Assembly (NCBI GenBank): GCA_036564245.1
Contig: DATCKU010000027.1
Span: 1 to 64,000, forward strand
DNA from: Thermasporomyces sp036564245
Lineage (GTDB): Bacteria; Actinomycetota; Actinomycetes; Propionibacteriales; Actinopolymorphaceae
Length of the DNA stretch: 64,000 nucleotides
Reading direction: 5' to 3'
Under the pieces are notes generated by a model. The model saw only the letters and a list, made by a program, of their open reading frames with translations, had not been told where the DNA came from and did not search any database. A program made the position numbers and the translations under genes. Shown one piece after another: positions 52,223 to 60,060 of this stretch; within the stretch, counting starts at the first letter, position 1; each line of letters begins with the position of its first letter.

Positions 52223-53347
52223 TCAGCCTGAGGCTTGCCAGAGCACATCGGATGGGACACGCACGAACCGTGGGTAGTACAGCTCCGGGTCGTCCATGAG
52301 GCCGGTCGGGCTCTCCGAGTTGTTGTTGTAGGTCAGGAGCAGCTCATCGCCTGGTGGGCGCAACTCTGGATGCGCCTTGGCGGCGTATGTGAAGCCGTGC
52401 GGCTTGTCGCCTTCGGGTGGATGGAAGACCGGCACGAAACGAGACCACGGACCCTCGGGACGAGAACCCGTGCGAACCAGGATGTCGGCGTGGTACAAGC
52501 GGCTCGTCTGGACCCACACGAGCTGGTTCCGCGTCCGGTCGCGATGCACGGTGAACTCGCTTTGGGGTTGGTCCACCGTGAGCGCAGGCCGACCGACGAC
52601 GTCTTGCTCCGCCCGCCAACCGGCGTCCTCGCCGCACCACCACTGCGCGTCCTGCAGATGGCCGTCGGCAGCATCGGAGGCATGCCACCGCGCAAGGTGC
52701 TGCCCTTGCTCAACGCTCCGCGCGTCGGTATGCGCGTACACGTAGTCGCCGTCGAGCCACACAGCACCGAAACCCACGATCTTGGCGTGCTGGAACTCGA
52801 CGGGCGGAAGATATCGGATCTGCCAGTCTTCGGGCTCGTCGTAAGGGTTCGACACCAGAACCGCGGCCCAGCCGTACCCCTCGAAGTTCCACACCGGCAA
52901 GGTCTCTGCCGCCTCCTCAGGTGACAGGGTCCGCGGCCTGACCCGTGCCAAGAACGCGAGGAGCCGGTCGCCCAGAAGCACCGCGTTTCCCGGCCAGAAG
53001 TACCCCTCCCCCTCGTCTGCAAAGAACGACGCCGGCCGACCCTCCGGGCTCGTCCGCCAACAGAACCGCATCGACGCAGTCGTGGGGTCGAGTCCGGTCT
53101 GGACACCCAGGGAGTTGTTGATCATCACTGCGTCACCAGCCTGTCGACGTCCAAGTCCGGCCAGGGAGATGAACGTATCGGCAAAGATCCAGATCACGCG
53201 GTCGTCGCCGACCTGGATGGAGTAGGCACCGTCGCCGCCCACCCAGTGCGGGTCGCCACGAAACAGCTGATCGCCCTCTGGCCAGGACCGGCCAGGCAGC
53301 TCCGATGATGTCGTGTGAGCTGCCGAGGTCTGACGCGACTCCACCAT
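52223..53347 (-). CDS. Cytosolic beta-propeller protein, DUF5005/DUF4185-like
   Basis: 374 residues from the ATG at 53347, which has GAGGAGAGG upstream; the frame is open to a TTG at 53371. There is no signal peptide. Repeated beta motifs fit a five-bladed propeller of the GH43/DUF4185/DUF5005 type: DPHWVGGDGAYSIQVGDDRVIWIFADTF, MINNSLGVQTG, SFFADEGEGYFWPGNAVLLGDRLLAFLARV, VWLDGDYVYAHTD, and a C-terminal GDELLLTYNNNSESPTGLMDD. It may bind or cleave a glycoside. It is divergent from the aldose dehydrogenase operon, sharing a 272-base control region. Confidence 0.65.
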   Translation of the reverse strand: MVESRQTSAAHTTSSELPGRSWPEGDQLFRGDPHWVGGDGAYSIQVGDDRVIWIFADTFISLAGLGRRQAGDAVMINNSLGVQTGLDPTTASMRFCWRTSPEGRPASFFADEGEGYFWPGNAVLLGDRLLAFLARVRPRTLSPEEAAETLPVWNFEGYGWAAVLVSNPYDEPEDWQIRYLPPVEFQHAKIVGFGAVWLDGDYVYAHTDARSVEQGQHLARWHASDAADGHLQDAQWWCGEDAGWRAEQDVVGRPALTVDQPQSEFTVHRDRTRNQLVWVQTSRLYHADILVRTGSRPEGPWSRFVPVFHPPEGDKPHGFTYAAKAHPELRPPGDELLLTYNNNSESPTGLMDDPELYYPRFVRVPSDVLWQASG

Positions 53348-53400
53348 GTCCGAGATCCTCTCCTCAACCAAACAATGACCAGGTGTGGACGGTCTTTGCA

Positions 53401-53459
53401 GGCCTCACAGTGCGGGGACGCGCTGCGATGCTCCAGAAGGCTTCGCAGTGCGGCGACAC
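53401..53459. repeat. Imperfect 21-bp direct repeats in the divergent control region
   Basis: 53401-53421 and 53439-53459 match in 17 of 21 positions; both contain CAGTGCGG-G-GAC. The period is 38 bases. Just beyond, GACACAA (53455-53461) and TTGTGTC (53479-53485) form an inverted repeat. They lie between two divergent catabolic genes. Confidence 0.4.
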
Positions 53460-53516
53460 AAGGTGCGACTCCCTCGCTTTGTGTCCCCTACTCTCGCCGG
53501 TTTCGAAAAGAAATCC

Positions 53517-53542
53517 AAACGCTTGCAATGCTAGTATGCAAG
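53517..53542. promoter_or_regulatory. Palindromic sites before the aldose dehydrogenase operon
   Basis: CAAACGCTTG (53517-53526) is a near palindrome of LacI type. Overlapping it, CTTGCA (53522-53527) and TGCAAG (53537-53542) are an exact inverted repeat around nine bases that contain TAGTA, a possible -10-like element. The operon start is 78 bases downstream. Confidence 0.5.
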
Positions 53543-53619
53543 CTCGGATGTTCGCGCTGGAGCTTGCTCACGCTCGTGCAAGCGGCTGGCTCGTCGAGTT
53601 CAGGTGTGCGGGAGTCGAG

Positions 53620-54636
53620 ATGTCGGACGTACGCGAACGCAAGGCGACCAGACGAGCCCGGCTCGGTCGTACGGACGTCGAGGTCACGAGGCTCGCGCTC
53701 GGCACGGCACCGCTCGGCGGCTGGCCCGCCGCCACCACCCCGACGACCGCCCACGAGACGATCCAGGCGGCGTGGGACGCCGGGCTACGGTTCTTCGACA
53801 CCGCGCCGCTCTACGGTCACGGTCTGTCGGAGTCCTGGCTCGGCGACGTGCTGGCGACCAAGCCGCGCGCCGAGTTCACCCTGGCCACGAAGGTCGGTCG
53901 GCTCCTTCGGCCTGTGCCACCGACCGAGCCCATGCTCTTTTCCGGCACGCCGCCCGTCAACCCGGTCTTCGACTTCAGCTACGACGGCACGATGCGGTCG
54001 TTCGAGGAGAGCCTGCAGCGGCTCCGGCTGCCACGGGTGGACGTCGTCCACATCCATGACCCCGACGACCACTACGACGAGGCGATCCGGGGCGCCTACC
54101 GCGCGCTGTACTCGCTGCGACGAGACGGCGTCGTGCGGGCGATCGGCGCTGGCATGAACCAGTCGCAGATGCTGACCAGGTTCGCCGTCGAGGGCGAGTT
54201 CGACTGCTTCCTGCTCGCCGGCCGTTACACGCTGCTGGAGCAGGGCGCCCTTGACGACCTGCTGCCGACCTGTCTGGAACGCGGCATCTCGGTGATCGCC
54301 GGCGGCGTCTTCAACAGCGGTGTCCTCATCAACCCGGTCCCAGGCGCGCACTACAACTACGCGCCGGCAGATCCGGAGATCGTGGAGCGCTGTCGGCAGA
54401 TCGTCGAGGTCTGCACGCGGCATGGTGTGCCGGTCAAGGCGGCGGCGCTGCAGTTCCCACTCGCTCACCCTGCCGTCGCGTGCGTCCTCACCGGAGTGCG
54501 CTCGCCGTCGGAGCTCATGGAGAACCTCGAGGCGTTCGAGTTCCCCATCCCTTCCGACTTGTGGACCGAGCTCAAGCACCGAGGGCTTCTCGCGGAGAAC
54601 GCTCCGGTTCCCTCCGAGGCACAGGACGGCCCATGA
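53620..54636 (+). CDS. Aldo/keto reductase, aldose dehydrogenase type
   Basis: 338 residues from the ATG at 53620. LGRTDVEVTRLALGTAPLGG opens it. The tetrad is FFDTAPLYGHGLSE (Asp, Tyr), LATKVG (Lys) and VHIHDPDD (His). The HDPDDHYDEAIRGAYRAL-type loop and the CFLLAGRYTLLEQGALDDLLP segment fit the D-threo-aldose/L-fucose 1-dehydrogenase group, which oxidises free aldoses to lactones. It starts a tightly overlapping operon; its stop overlaps the aldolase start by four bases (ATGA). This position fits the first step of a non-phosphorylative sugar route. Confidence 0.88.
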   Translation: MSDVRERKATRRARLGRTDVEVTRLALGTAPLGGWPAATTPTTAHETIQAAWDAGLRFFDTAPLYGHGLSESWLGDVLATKPRAEFTLATKVGRLLRPVPPTEPMLFSGTPPVNPVFDFSYDGTMRSFEESLQRLRLPRVDVVHIHDPDDHYDEAIRGAYRALYSLRRDGVVRAIGAGMNQSQMLTRFAVEGEFDCFLLAGRYTLLEQGALDDLLPTCLERGISVIAGGVFNSGVLINPVPGAHYNYAPADPEIVERCRQIVEVCTRHGVPVKAAALQFPLAHPAVACVLTGVRSPSELMENLEAFEFPIPSDLWTELKHRGLLAENAPVPSEAQDGP

Positions 54637-55418
54637 GCCGGCCAAACCTGCGCACCAGGCTTGCCGAGCCGGCTCACCCGGTGGTCGCGACCTTCGTCCT
54701 GCTCCCCCGAGTCGAGATCGTGGAAAGCCTCACGTACGCAGGATTCGACGGCGTCGTCCTCGACCTGGAGCACGGCCCGATCGAGCCGTCGGACCTGCCA
54801 GCCCTCGTCGCGGCCGGGCACGGAGCGGGAGGCTTCGTGCTGGCACGGCTGGGCGATGCCTCCCCGACCACGGTGGGCAAGGTTCTGGACACCGGCGTCG
54901 ATGGCATCGTCGTCCCGCACGTAGGCGGTGCTGACGATGCCCGAAACGTCGCGAACGCCGGACGCTTCCCACCGCTCGGCGAACGCAGCCTCAATCCGTA
55001 CGTCCGGGCCGCGGCGTACGACGCGGGACCAGGCTTCACCAGCGACGCGAACGACACCGTGGCGATCCTGGTCATGGTCGAAGGGCGCGACGGACTCGCG
55101 AACCTGGACGACATCCTCCAGGTGCCTGGTATCGACGCGGTCTTCGTCGGCCCGGTCGACCTGTCCGCGGCTTTAGACCGGCCCGGAGAGCCGGAACATC
55201 CGGAGGTCGTCCGCGCCGTGGAGCAGATCCTCCGCCGGGTGGCCAGTCGCGGCCTCGCCGGGGCCGTCTACTGCCCCACACCCGAAGCCGCCAACCGCTG
55301 GCTGCTGTGCGGAGCCCGGCTCGTCGTCGTGTCGGCCGATCTCGCGATGGCGGTCAGTGGGTTCCGGCGGTGCCTTCGCGGCGTGACCATCCATCGACGA
55401 AAGGATCAGGCGACATGA
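54633..55418 (+). CDS. HpcH/HpaI aldolase family protein
   Basis: 261 residues from the ATG at 54633. The family motifs are present: ESLTYAGFDGVVLDLEHGPIE, then LARLGDASPTTVGKVLDTGVDGIVVPHVGGADDARNV, VMVEGRDGLANLDDILQVPGIDAVFVGPVDLSAALD. The metal ligands are Glu of VEGRDG and Asp of GPVDLS, and the Arg of LARLGD is catalytic. It cleaves 2-keto-3-deoxy acids to pyruvate plus an aldehyde. ATGA overlaps on both sides show coupling with the dehydrogenase and the dehydratase. Confidence 0.9.
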   Translation: MSRPNLRTRLAEPAHPVVATFVLLPRVEIVESLTYAGFDGVVLDLEHGPIEPSDLPALVAAGHGAGGFVLARLGDASPTTVGKVLDTGVDGIVVPHVGGADDARNVANAGRFPPLGERSLNPYVRAAAYDAGPGFTSDANDTVAILVMVEGRDGLANLDDILQVPGIDAVFVGPVDLSAALDRPGEPEHPEVVRAVEQILRRVASRGLAGAVYCPTPEAANRWLLCGARLVVVSADLAMAVSGFRRCLRGVTIHRRKDQAT

Positions 55419-56512
55419 AGATCGTCGAGGTCGAGTCGTTCGTCGTGCACGCACCGCTTCCGAGATTCGTCACCGACTCGTTCAACCGAGCCGACGCCTG
55501 GGGCCTGCCCGGCGTGCTGATCCGTACCGACACCGGTCTCGTCGGCACCGGCTACACGAGCACGCTCACGCACGGCGACTTCGCCATCAAGGACATCATC
55601 GACCGCATCTACACCCCGTTGCTCATCGGCGAGGAAGCGCTCGACATCCAGCGACATTGGGAGCGCCTCTACTGGTCGGACGCACACTGGGTCGGCCGGC
55701 TGGGTATCACCCAGATGGCGCTCGCCGCCGTCGACATCGCTCTCTGGGACCTCAAGGCGAAGGCGTGTGGGCTGCCCTTGTGGCGGCTGCTCGGTGGGCA
55801 CAAGCCAGGCGCTGTCCCGTCGTACAACACCGACGGTGGCTGGCTGAACTTCGACGTTCCGCGGCTGATCGACGAGATGCAGGCCATCCTCGCCAAGGGA
55901 TGGACCGGCGTGAAGATGAAGGTCGGCAAGGAGAACCCGCGCGAGGACCTCGCCCGGGTCGCGGCCGTACGGGAAGCCATCGGGCCGGATGTCGACCTGA
56001 TGATCGACGTCAACCAGCGCTGGGACCGCACCCGCGCGCTGACCTGGGCCGAACGCTTCGCCGAGTACGACATCACGTGGCTGGAAGAGCCCTTGGATCC
56101 GGACGACATCGAAGGGCACGAGCGGCTTGCCCGTGCGACCAGCATCCCGATCGCCGTGGGCGAACACATCTACTCACGTACGGCGTTCCGCGACTTCATC
56201 GCGCGCGGCATCGTGGGCTACGTCCAGGTCGACGTGACCCGGGTGGGTGGTGTCACCGAGTGGCTCGCCGTCGCCGAGATGGCCACGAGCTACCACGTGC
56301 CGGTCGTGCCCCACCATGCCGACATGATGCGGGTCCACCAGCATCTCGGCGCTGCCCATCCGGGTGTGCCGATGATCGAGTGCATTCCCTGGCTGCAGGA
56401 GTTGTTCCGCGAGCCAGCTGACATCCGAGGCGGCGTCTTCCACGTACCCGACACACCCGGCGCCTCGACCGACTTCGATCCCGCGGCGTTCGAGCGGTAC
56501 CGGGTGGCGTGA
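55415..56512 (+). CDS. Enolase-superfamily sugar-acid dehydratase (mandelate racemase type)
   Basis: 365 residues from the ATG at 55415. The capping domain spans residues 1-125. The barrel has GVKMKVGKENPRED with the K-x-K base, the metal ligands Asp in DVNQRWD and Glu in WLEEPLDPDD, then GEHIYSR, and the His of VVPHHADMM. Of the family members, L-rhamnonate, L-fuconate and D-galactonate-type dehydratases fit best, since GEH and HADMM are typical of acid-sugar dehydratases. It turns an aldonate into a 2-keto-3-deoxy-aldonate, the substrate of the aldolase encoded before it. Confidence 0.88.
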   Translation: MKIVEVESFVVHAPLPRFVTDSFNRADAWGLPGVLIRTDTGLVGTGYTSTLTHGDFAIKDIIDRIYTPLLIGEEALDIQRHWERLYWSDAHWVGRLGITQMALAAVDIALWDLKAKACGLPLWRLLGGHKPGAVPSYNTDGGWLNFDVPRLIDEMQAILAKGWTGVKMKVGKENPREDLARVAAVREAIGPDVDLMIDVNQRWDRTRALTWAERFAEYDITWLEEPLDPDDIEGHERLARATSIPIAVGEHIYSRTAFRDFIARGIVGYVQVDVTRVGGVTEWLAVAEMATSYHVPVVPHHADMMRVHQHLGAAHPGVPMIECIPWLQELFREPADIRGGVFHVPDTPGASTDFDPAAFERYRVA

Positions 56513-57321
56513 TGAGCGCCGGGACGATGGATGCGACCACCATCGCTGCGCTCGGTCGCGAGATCTACGAGGCGGAACGCGCCGCGGCCCCGGTCCAGCC
56601 ACTGAGCGCACGACATCCCGAGCTGGATCCCGCAGCAGCGTATGCGGTGCAGGAAGCGTACGCACGATTGCGTGTCGCGTCCGGAGCACGGCTCATCGGA
56701 CGCAAGATCGGCTGCACGAGTGCCGCGATCCAGACGCTGTTCGGCATCGACACGCCCGACTACGGTCAGCTCTTCGACGACATGCTGATCGCCGACGGTG
56801 GTGAGGTGAGCTCGGACGCTCTCGTCGCGCCGATGGTGGAACCCGAGCTGACCTTCCTGCTGCATGCCGACCTCGTGGGACCCGGCGTCACCGTCGACGA
56901 CGTCCTTGCCGCGACCCGGTCCGTCCTGCCATCGCTGGAAGTCATCGACAGCCGGATCGAGGAATGGCGGATCCAGTTCGTCGACACCGTGGCAGACAAC
57001 GGCAGCAGTGCCCGCTGCGTGTTCGGTCAGGCGATACCGATCGATGAGCTCGAAGCGCGTGGCATCGACCTTGCCACCGAACGGGTAAGGCTGTACTGCG
57101 ATGGCACGGAACTCTTCACTGGAACAGGCTCTGACGTGCTCGGCCATCCGTGTGCGGCGGTCGCCTGGCTCGCGAACGCACTCGCGGCGTACGGACGGCG
57201 ACTGCGTGCGGGCGACTTCGTCATGTCGGGGTCGATGACCAGTGCGGCCCCTGCGCGGCGCGGTCAGACGTACGAGGCGCGTTTCGCCAACTTCGGCACG
57301 GTGTCCTGCCGATTCGGCTAG
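56512..57321 (+). CDS. 2-keto-4-pentenoate hydratase-like (MhpD/FAH superfamily) protein
   Basis: 269 residues; the ATG at 56512 shares one base with the preceding stop (TGATG). ARLIGRKIGCTSAAIQTLFGIDTPDYGQLFDDM is the MhpD signature. The metal site is formed by Glu residues of MVEPELTFLL and of SLEVIDSRIEEW, and DFVMSGSMTSAAPARRGQTYEARF is the C-terminal family motif. In aromatic degradation this enzyme hydrates 2-hydroxypentadienoate. In this operon it may act on a 2-keto-3-deoxy acid or a derivative. Confidence 0.85.
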   Translation: MSAGTMDATTIAALGREIYEAERAAAPVQPLSARHPELDPAAAYAVQEAYARLRVASGARLIGRKIGCTSAAIQTLFGIDTPDYGQLFDDMLIADGGEVSSDALVAPMVEPELTFLLHADLVGPGVTVDDVLAATRSVLPSLEVIDSRIEEWRIQFVDTVADNGSSARCVFGQAIPIDELEARGIDLATERVRLYCDGTELFTGTGSDVLGHPCAAVAWLANALAAYGRRLRAGDFVMSGSMTSAAPARRGQTYEARFANFGTVSCRFG

Positions 57322-57342
57322 CGCGAGAGGGAAGGAGCACAT

Positions 57343-57849
57343 GTGGTGCAGCTCACCCACGAACACATGGAGCAGCTGATCCGCCGGTACTTCGACGGCT
57401 GCAACGAAGCCGACGTGGAGAAGATGACGTCCTGTTTCGTACCCGATGCGGTGCACTACTTCCCGCCCGGGATGTACGGCGGCCCGTTCGTCGGTGCCAC
57501 CACGATCGCTGACCGGTGGGTGTCGGCCGTCCAGACACTCGGGTCCGTCTGGACGATCGACCAGCTCATCACCGATCCACCCAGCGCGCGAGCGGTGATC
57601 GAGTGGACCCACTTCAAGACGTACGCAGGGACGGTGCTGCGCGGCGACGAGTGGTACGTGTTCGACCGAGACAGCGGGCTCATCCGCGAGATTCGCGCGT
57701 ACTACGCCTCACCCCAGGCACCAGACCTGCACCGCCTGGAGCTCGGTGGCTTCGACTACGCCGGACGCGGTTACCCGTGCGATCCCCCGTTCGTACGCCA
57801 GAAGGACGTAACGTCGACGACTGATCGCACCAGTCACGTTGAAAGCTGA
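57343..57849 (+). CDS. SnoaL-like nuclear transport factor 2 family protein
   Basis: 168 residues from the GTG at 57343 (a second GTG at 57346), with GAAGGAG upstream. The cone-shaped alpha+beta fold shows as EHMEQLIRRYFDGCNEADVEKMTSCFVPDAVHYFPPGMYGGPFVGATTIADRWVSAV, then ARAVIEWTHFK, and IREIRAYYASP. The family includes isomerases, cyclases and hydratases acting on small ligands. The role here is unknown. It is 21 bases after the hydratase gene and so co-transcribed. Confidence 0.85.
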   Translation: MVQLTHEHMEQLIRRYFDGCNEADVEKMTSCFVPDAVHYFPPGMYGGPFVGATTIADRWVSAVQTLGSVWTIDQLITDPPSARAVIEWTHFKTYAGTVLRGDEWYVFDRDSGLIREIRAYYASPQAPDLHRLELGGFDYAGRGYPCDPPFVRQKDVTSTTDRTSHVES

Positions 57850-57900
57850 CGCGATGCCTCGCGTGAATGCAAGAAGCCGTCTCGTGACAAGGACCTCATC

Positions 57901-58554
57901 ATGACCTTCCTCCTCACTCGCCGACAGTCGGTTGTCTTCGCCGGTGACAGCATCACGGACGCAGGACGCACGCTTGGCCGTGGAGTTGTAGGCGGCCGGA
58001 CCCTCGGTGAGGGTTACGTACGGGATGTCGTCGGCCTCGTCGACGCGCGCTATCCGGGCAACCAGCTGACGTTCCACAACACCGGGATCGGCGGCATCAC
58101 GACCGCCAACCTGGTGGAGATCTGGAACGACCAGGTGCTGGTGCACGAGCCGGACTGGGTCACCATCCTCATCGGCATCAACGACTGCAACCTCACCGTC
58201 GCGGGTGATACGCGAGCCGTCCCGCCCACGGCGTACGAGCGGAACTACCGCACCATCCTCGAACGCACGCGATCCACTGGCGCGCGGATCGTCCTCCTCG
58301 ACCCGTTCTACATGTGGCCCGAAGACCAGCCTGGAGACCTGCAGCAACGGACCCTCTCCTTGCTCGCGGAGTATCGCCAGATCGTGCGCGACCTGGTGAA
58401 GGAGTTCGACACGCTGCACGTCCGTACCCATGAGATCTTCCAGGAGCAGCTGCGTTGGCGGCCGCTGGAAGAGATCGGTGTCGAGCCCGTGCATCCGACA
58501 CCGTCCGGTCACCTGGTCATCGCGCACGCACTCCTCGAGGTCCTCGGCTGGTAG
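57901..58554 (+). CDS. SGNH/GDSL hydrolase family protein
   Basis: 217 residues. Block I: VVFAGDSITDAGR, catalytic Ser16. Block II Gly: HNTGIGGITT. Block III: IGINDCN. Block V reads VEPVHPTPSGH; the position of the usual catalytic Asp (DxxH) holds Glu, while the His is kept. There is no signal peptide, so it is a cytosolic esterase or deacetylase. It is 51 bases after the SnoaL-like gene and ends the operon. A sugar-ester deacylation role is a guess from context. Confidence 0.88.
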   Translation: MTFLLTRRQSVVFAGDSITDAGRTLGRGVVGGRTLGEGYVRDVVGLVDARYPGNQLTFHNTGIGGITTANLVEIWNDQVLVHEPDWVTILIGINDCNLTVAGDTRAVPPTAYERNYRTILERTRSTGARIVLLDPFYMWPEDQPGDLQQRTLSLLAEYRQIVRDLVKEFDTLHVRTHEIFQEQLRWRPLEEIGVEPVHPTPSGHLVIAHALLEVLGW

Positions 58555-58721
58555 CCCAGGCAGGACGGCACGGCGAGCGCACGGCCAGGAGCATCGCGGC
58601 GCCAGTACCTTGCGAGTCCACGGCGCCGCGTTGCCCACGACCGCAGGCCGGCGACGGAACCTCCAGCGGACGTGTGACTTTTCCACCGGAGGCCTCCGTC
58701 GGACGTGCCGCAGGTGCCTAC

Positions 58722-60032
58722 CTAGCCGGCGGCAGCTCGTCGGGGCTTCGCCAACGTCGCCCGCACCAGGTGGATCTGTGCGGGAACGCTGAAGCCCACC
58801 GAGTCAGCACAGAAGTAGCTCAGCACGATGTTCTTGCCGTTCGCTGTCGCAAGCGAGGGGTGCTCCCAGCCGGAGTAGAGATTCAGCGTGCCGTTGTCCG
58901 GGCAGCTCTGAGCGGTGTCGAAGACCTCGACCGGCTCCGACCACGGACCTACGAAGGTTGACGCGGTACGAAGCTTCAGCTTGCGGTCCCAGTCGAGGTA
59001 AACGGCGATGTACGACTCGAGGAACGTGTTCCACGAGATCGAGTGGTGACCACCCCACGCTTCGTCGAAGTCGGCCATCGGCGCCGCCTGGCTCACATCC
59101 GGCACCCACGACGCAGGGTCCTTGCCCGGCCCACCATTCCAGTACCGGAAGAGCGCCTTGATGCGGGCAGCAGTCTCGGTGTCAGCGGGGCCGTCGTGGT
59201 GGGTCAAGAGATGATCCAGCCGCGAGAAGTCCGCTCGGGCCGCGTAGATGGGTCGGCTGAAGGGCGGGACCGAAGCCGCGTGCGTCAGGTAGAGGTAACC
59301 GTCCTCGACGAGCGCGCTCGCATTGAACGCGTGAGGATCCACCTCGACGGTGAACAGGCAGGTCGGGTTGCAGGCCACCGGGTTGTCGCGCGTGACGTAC
59401 GGGTAGTCATGATCCTCGTCGGGTGCATGGATTCGCGCGATCCCCGTGCTGGTCCACCACGGATGGGAGTCGAAGTCCCAGGGAATCTGGATCTTGTGGA
59501 AGAACAGCCAGGCGTCGCCACTGCCGTCGGCCGTGGGGACAATCCGGTTGCCGGCCCACAACGCGAATCGGTCACCCTCGGGCGGAGTCTGCTCCTCGGG
59601 CGTCATGGGGATGAAGGGCACCGGGTCGCCGTCGGCGTCGGTCTGTTCGTCGGTCTTGGTGAGGTCGGTCGCAGGTGACACCGGAAGCCTGGGACCGACG
59701 GCTGCCGAGTTGTCCACGAGACCAAAGTTCGGACTGATCGCGTCACCGAACATCCACAGCAGCCGGCCGCCGACAGGTCCGCTCATGCCGCCGTCCCGGA
59801 TGAACGACGGGTGGCCACGGTCGGGTTGCTCGAGGGTGCCGAGCTCGACGACGGAGCGTGGACTGATGACGGCGGCAGCAGGCGGAGCGGACGTGGCGTC
59901 ACCAGGGGCCGCCGACGCCGGGCTGGACGGTGCTCCGGCAGCTGCGACGAGAGCACCAGCGAGACAACCTGTGACCAGGGCATGTCGAAGTCTGCAGACG
60001 ATGCCTCTTCCAGACCCTCTCCTGGACGCCAT
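58722..60032 (-). CDS. Secreted DUF4185-type beta-propeller protein
   Basis: 436 residues with a signal peptide (LVTGCLAGALVAAAGAPSSPASA, about residues 18-41). The propeller shows GHPSFIRDGGMSGPVGGRLLWMFGDAISPNFGLVDNSAAVGPRLP, FALWAGNRIVPTADGSGDAWLFFHKI, HAFNASALVEDGYLYLTHAASVPPFSRPIYAARADFS and a GHHSISWNTFLESYIAVYLDWDRKLKLRTASTFVGPWSEP motif, the DUF4185 (GH43-like) pattern. It may bind or cleave a glycan at the cell surface. It has a ribosome site GGGGAG. It is convergent with the SGNH gene; the 167 bases between hold no gene. Confidence 0.78.
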   Translation of the reverse strand: MASRRGSGRGIVCRLRHALVTGCLAGALVAAAGAPSSPASAAPGDATSAPPAAAVISPRSVVELGTLEQPDRGHPSFIRDGGMSGPVGGRLLWMFGDAISPNFGLVDNSAAVGPRLPVSPATDLTKTDEQTDADGDPVPFIPMTPEEQTPPEGDRFALWAGNRIVPTADGSGDAWLFFHKIQIPWDFDSHPWWTSTGIARIHAPDEDHDYPYVTRDNPVACNPTCLFTVEVDPHAFNASALVEDGYLYLTHAASVPPFSRPIYAARADFSRLDHLLTHHDGPADTETAARIKALFRYWNGGPGKDPASWVPDVSQAAPMADFDEAWGGHHSISWNTFLESYIAVYLDWDRKLKLRTASTFVGPWSEPVEVFDTAQSCPDNGTLNLYSGWEHPSLATANGKNIVLSYFCADSVGFSVPAQIHLVRATLAKPRRAAAG

Positions 60033-60060
60033 GGCAGTACTCCCCTCGTAGACTCGCCCG

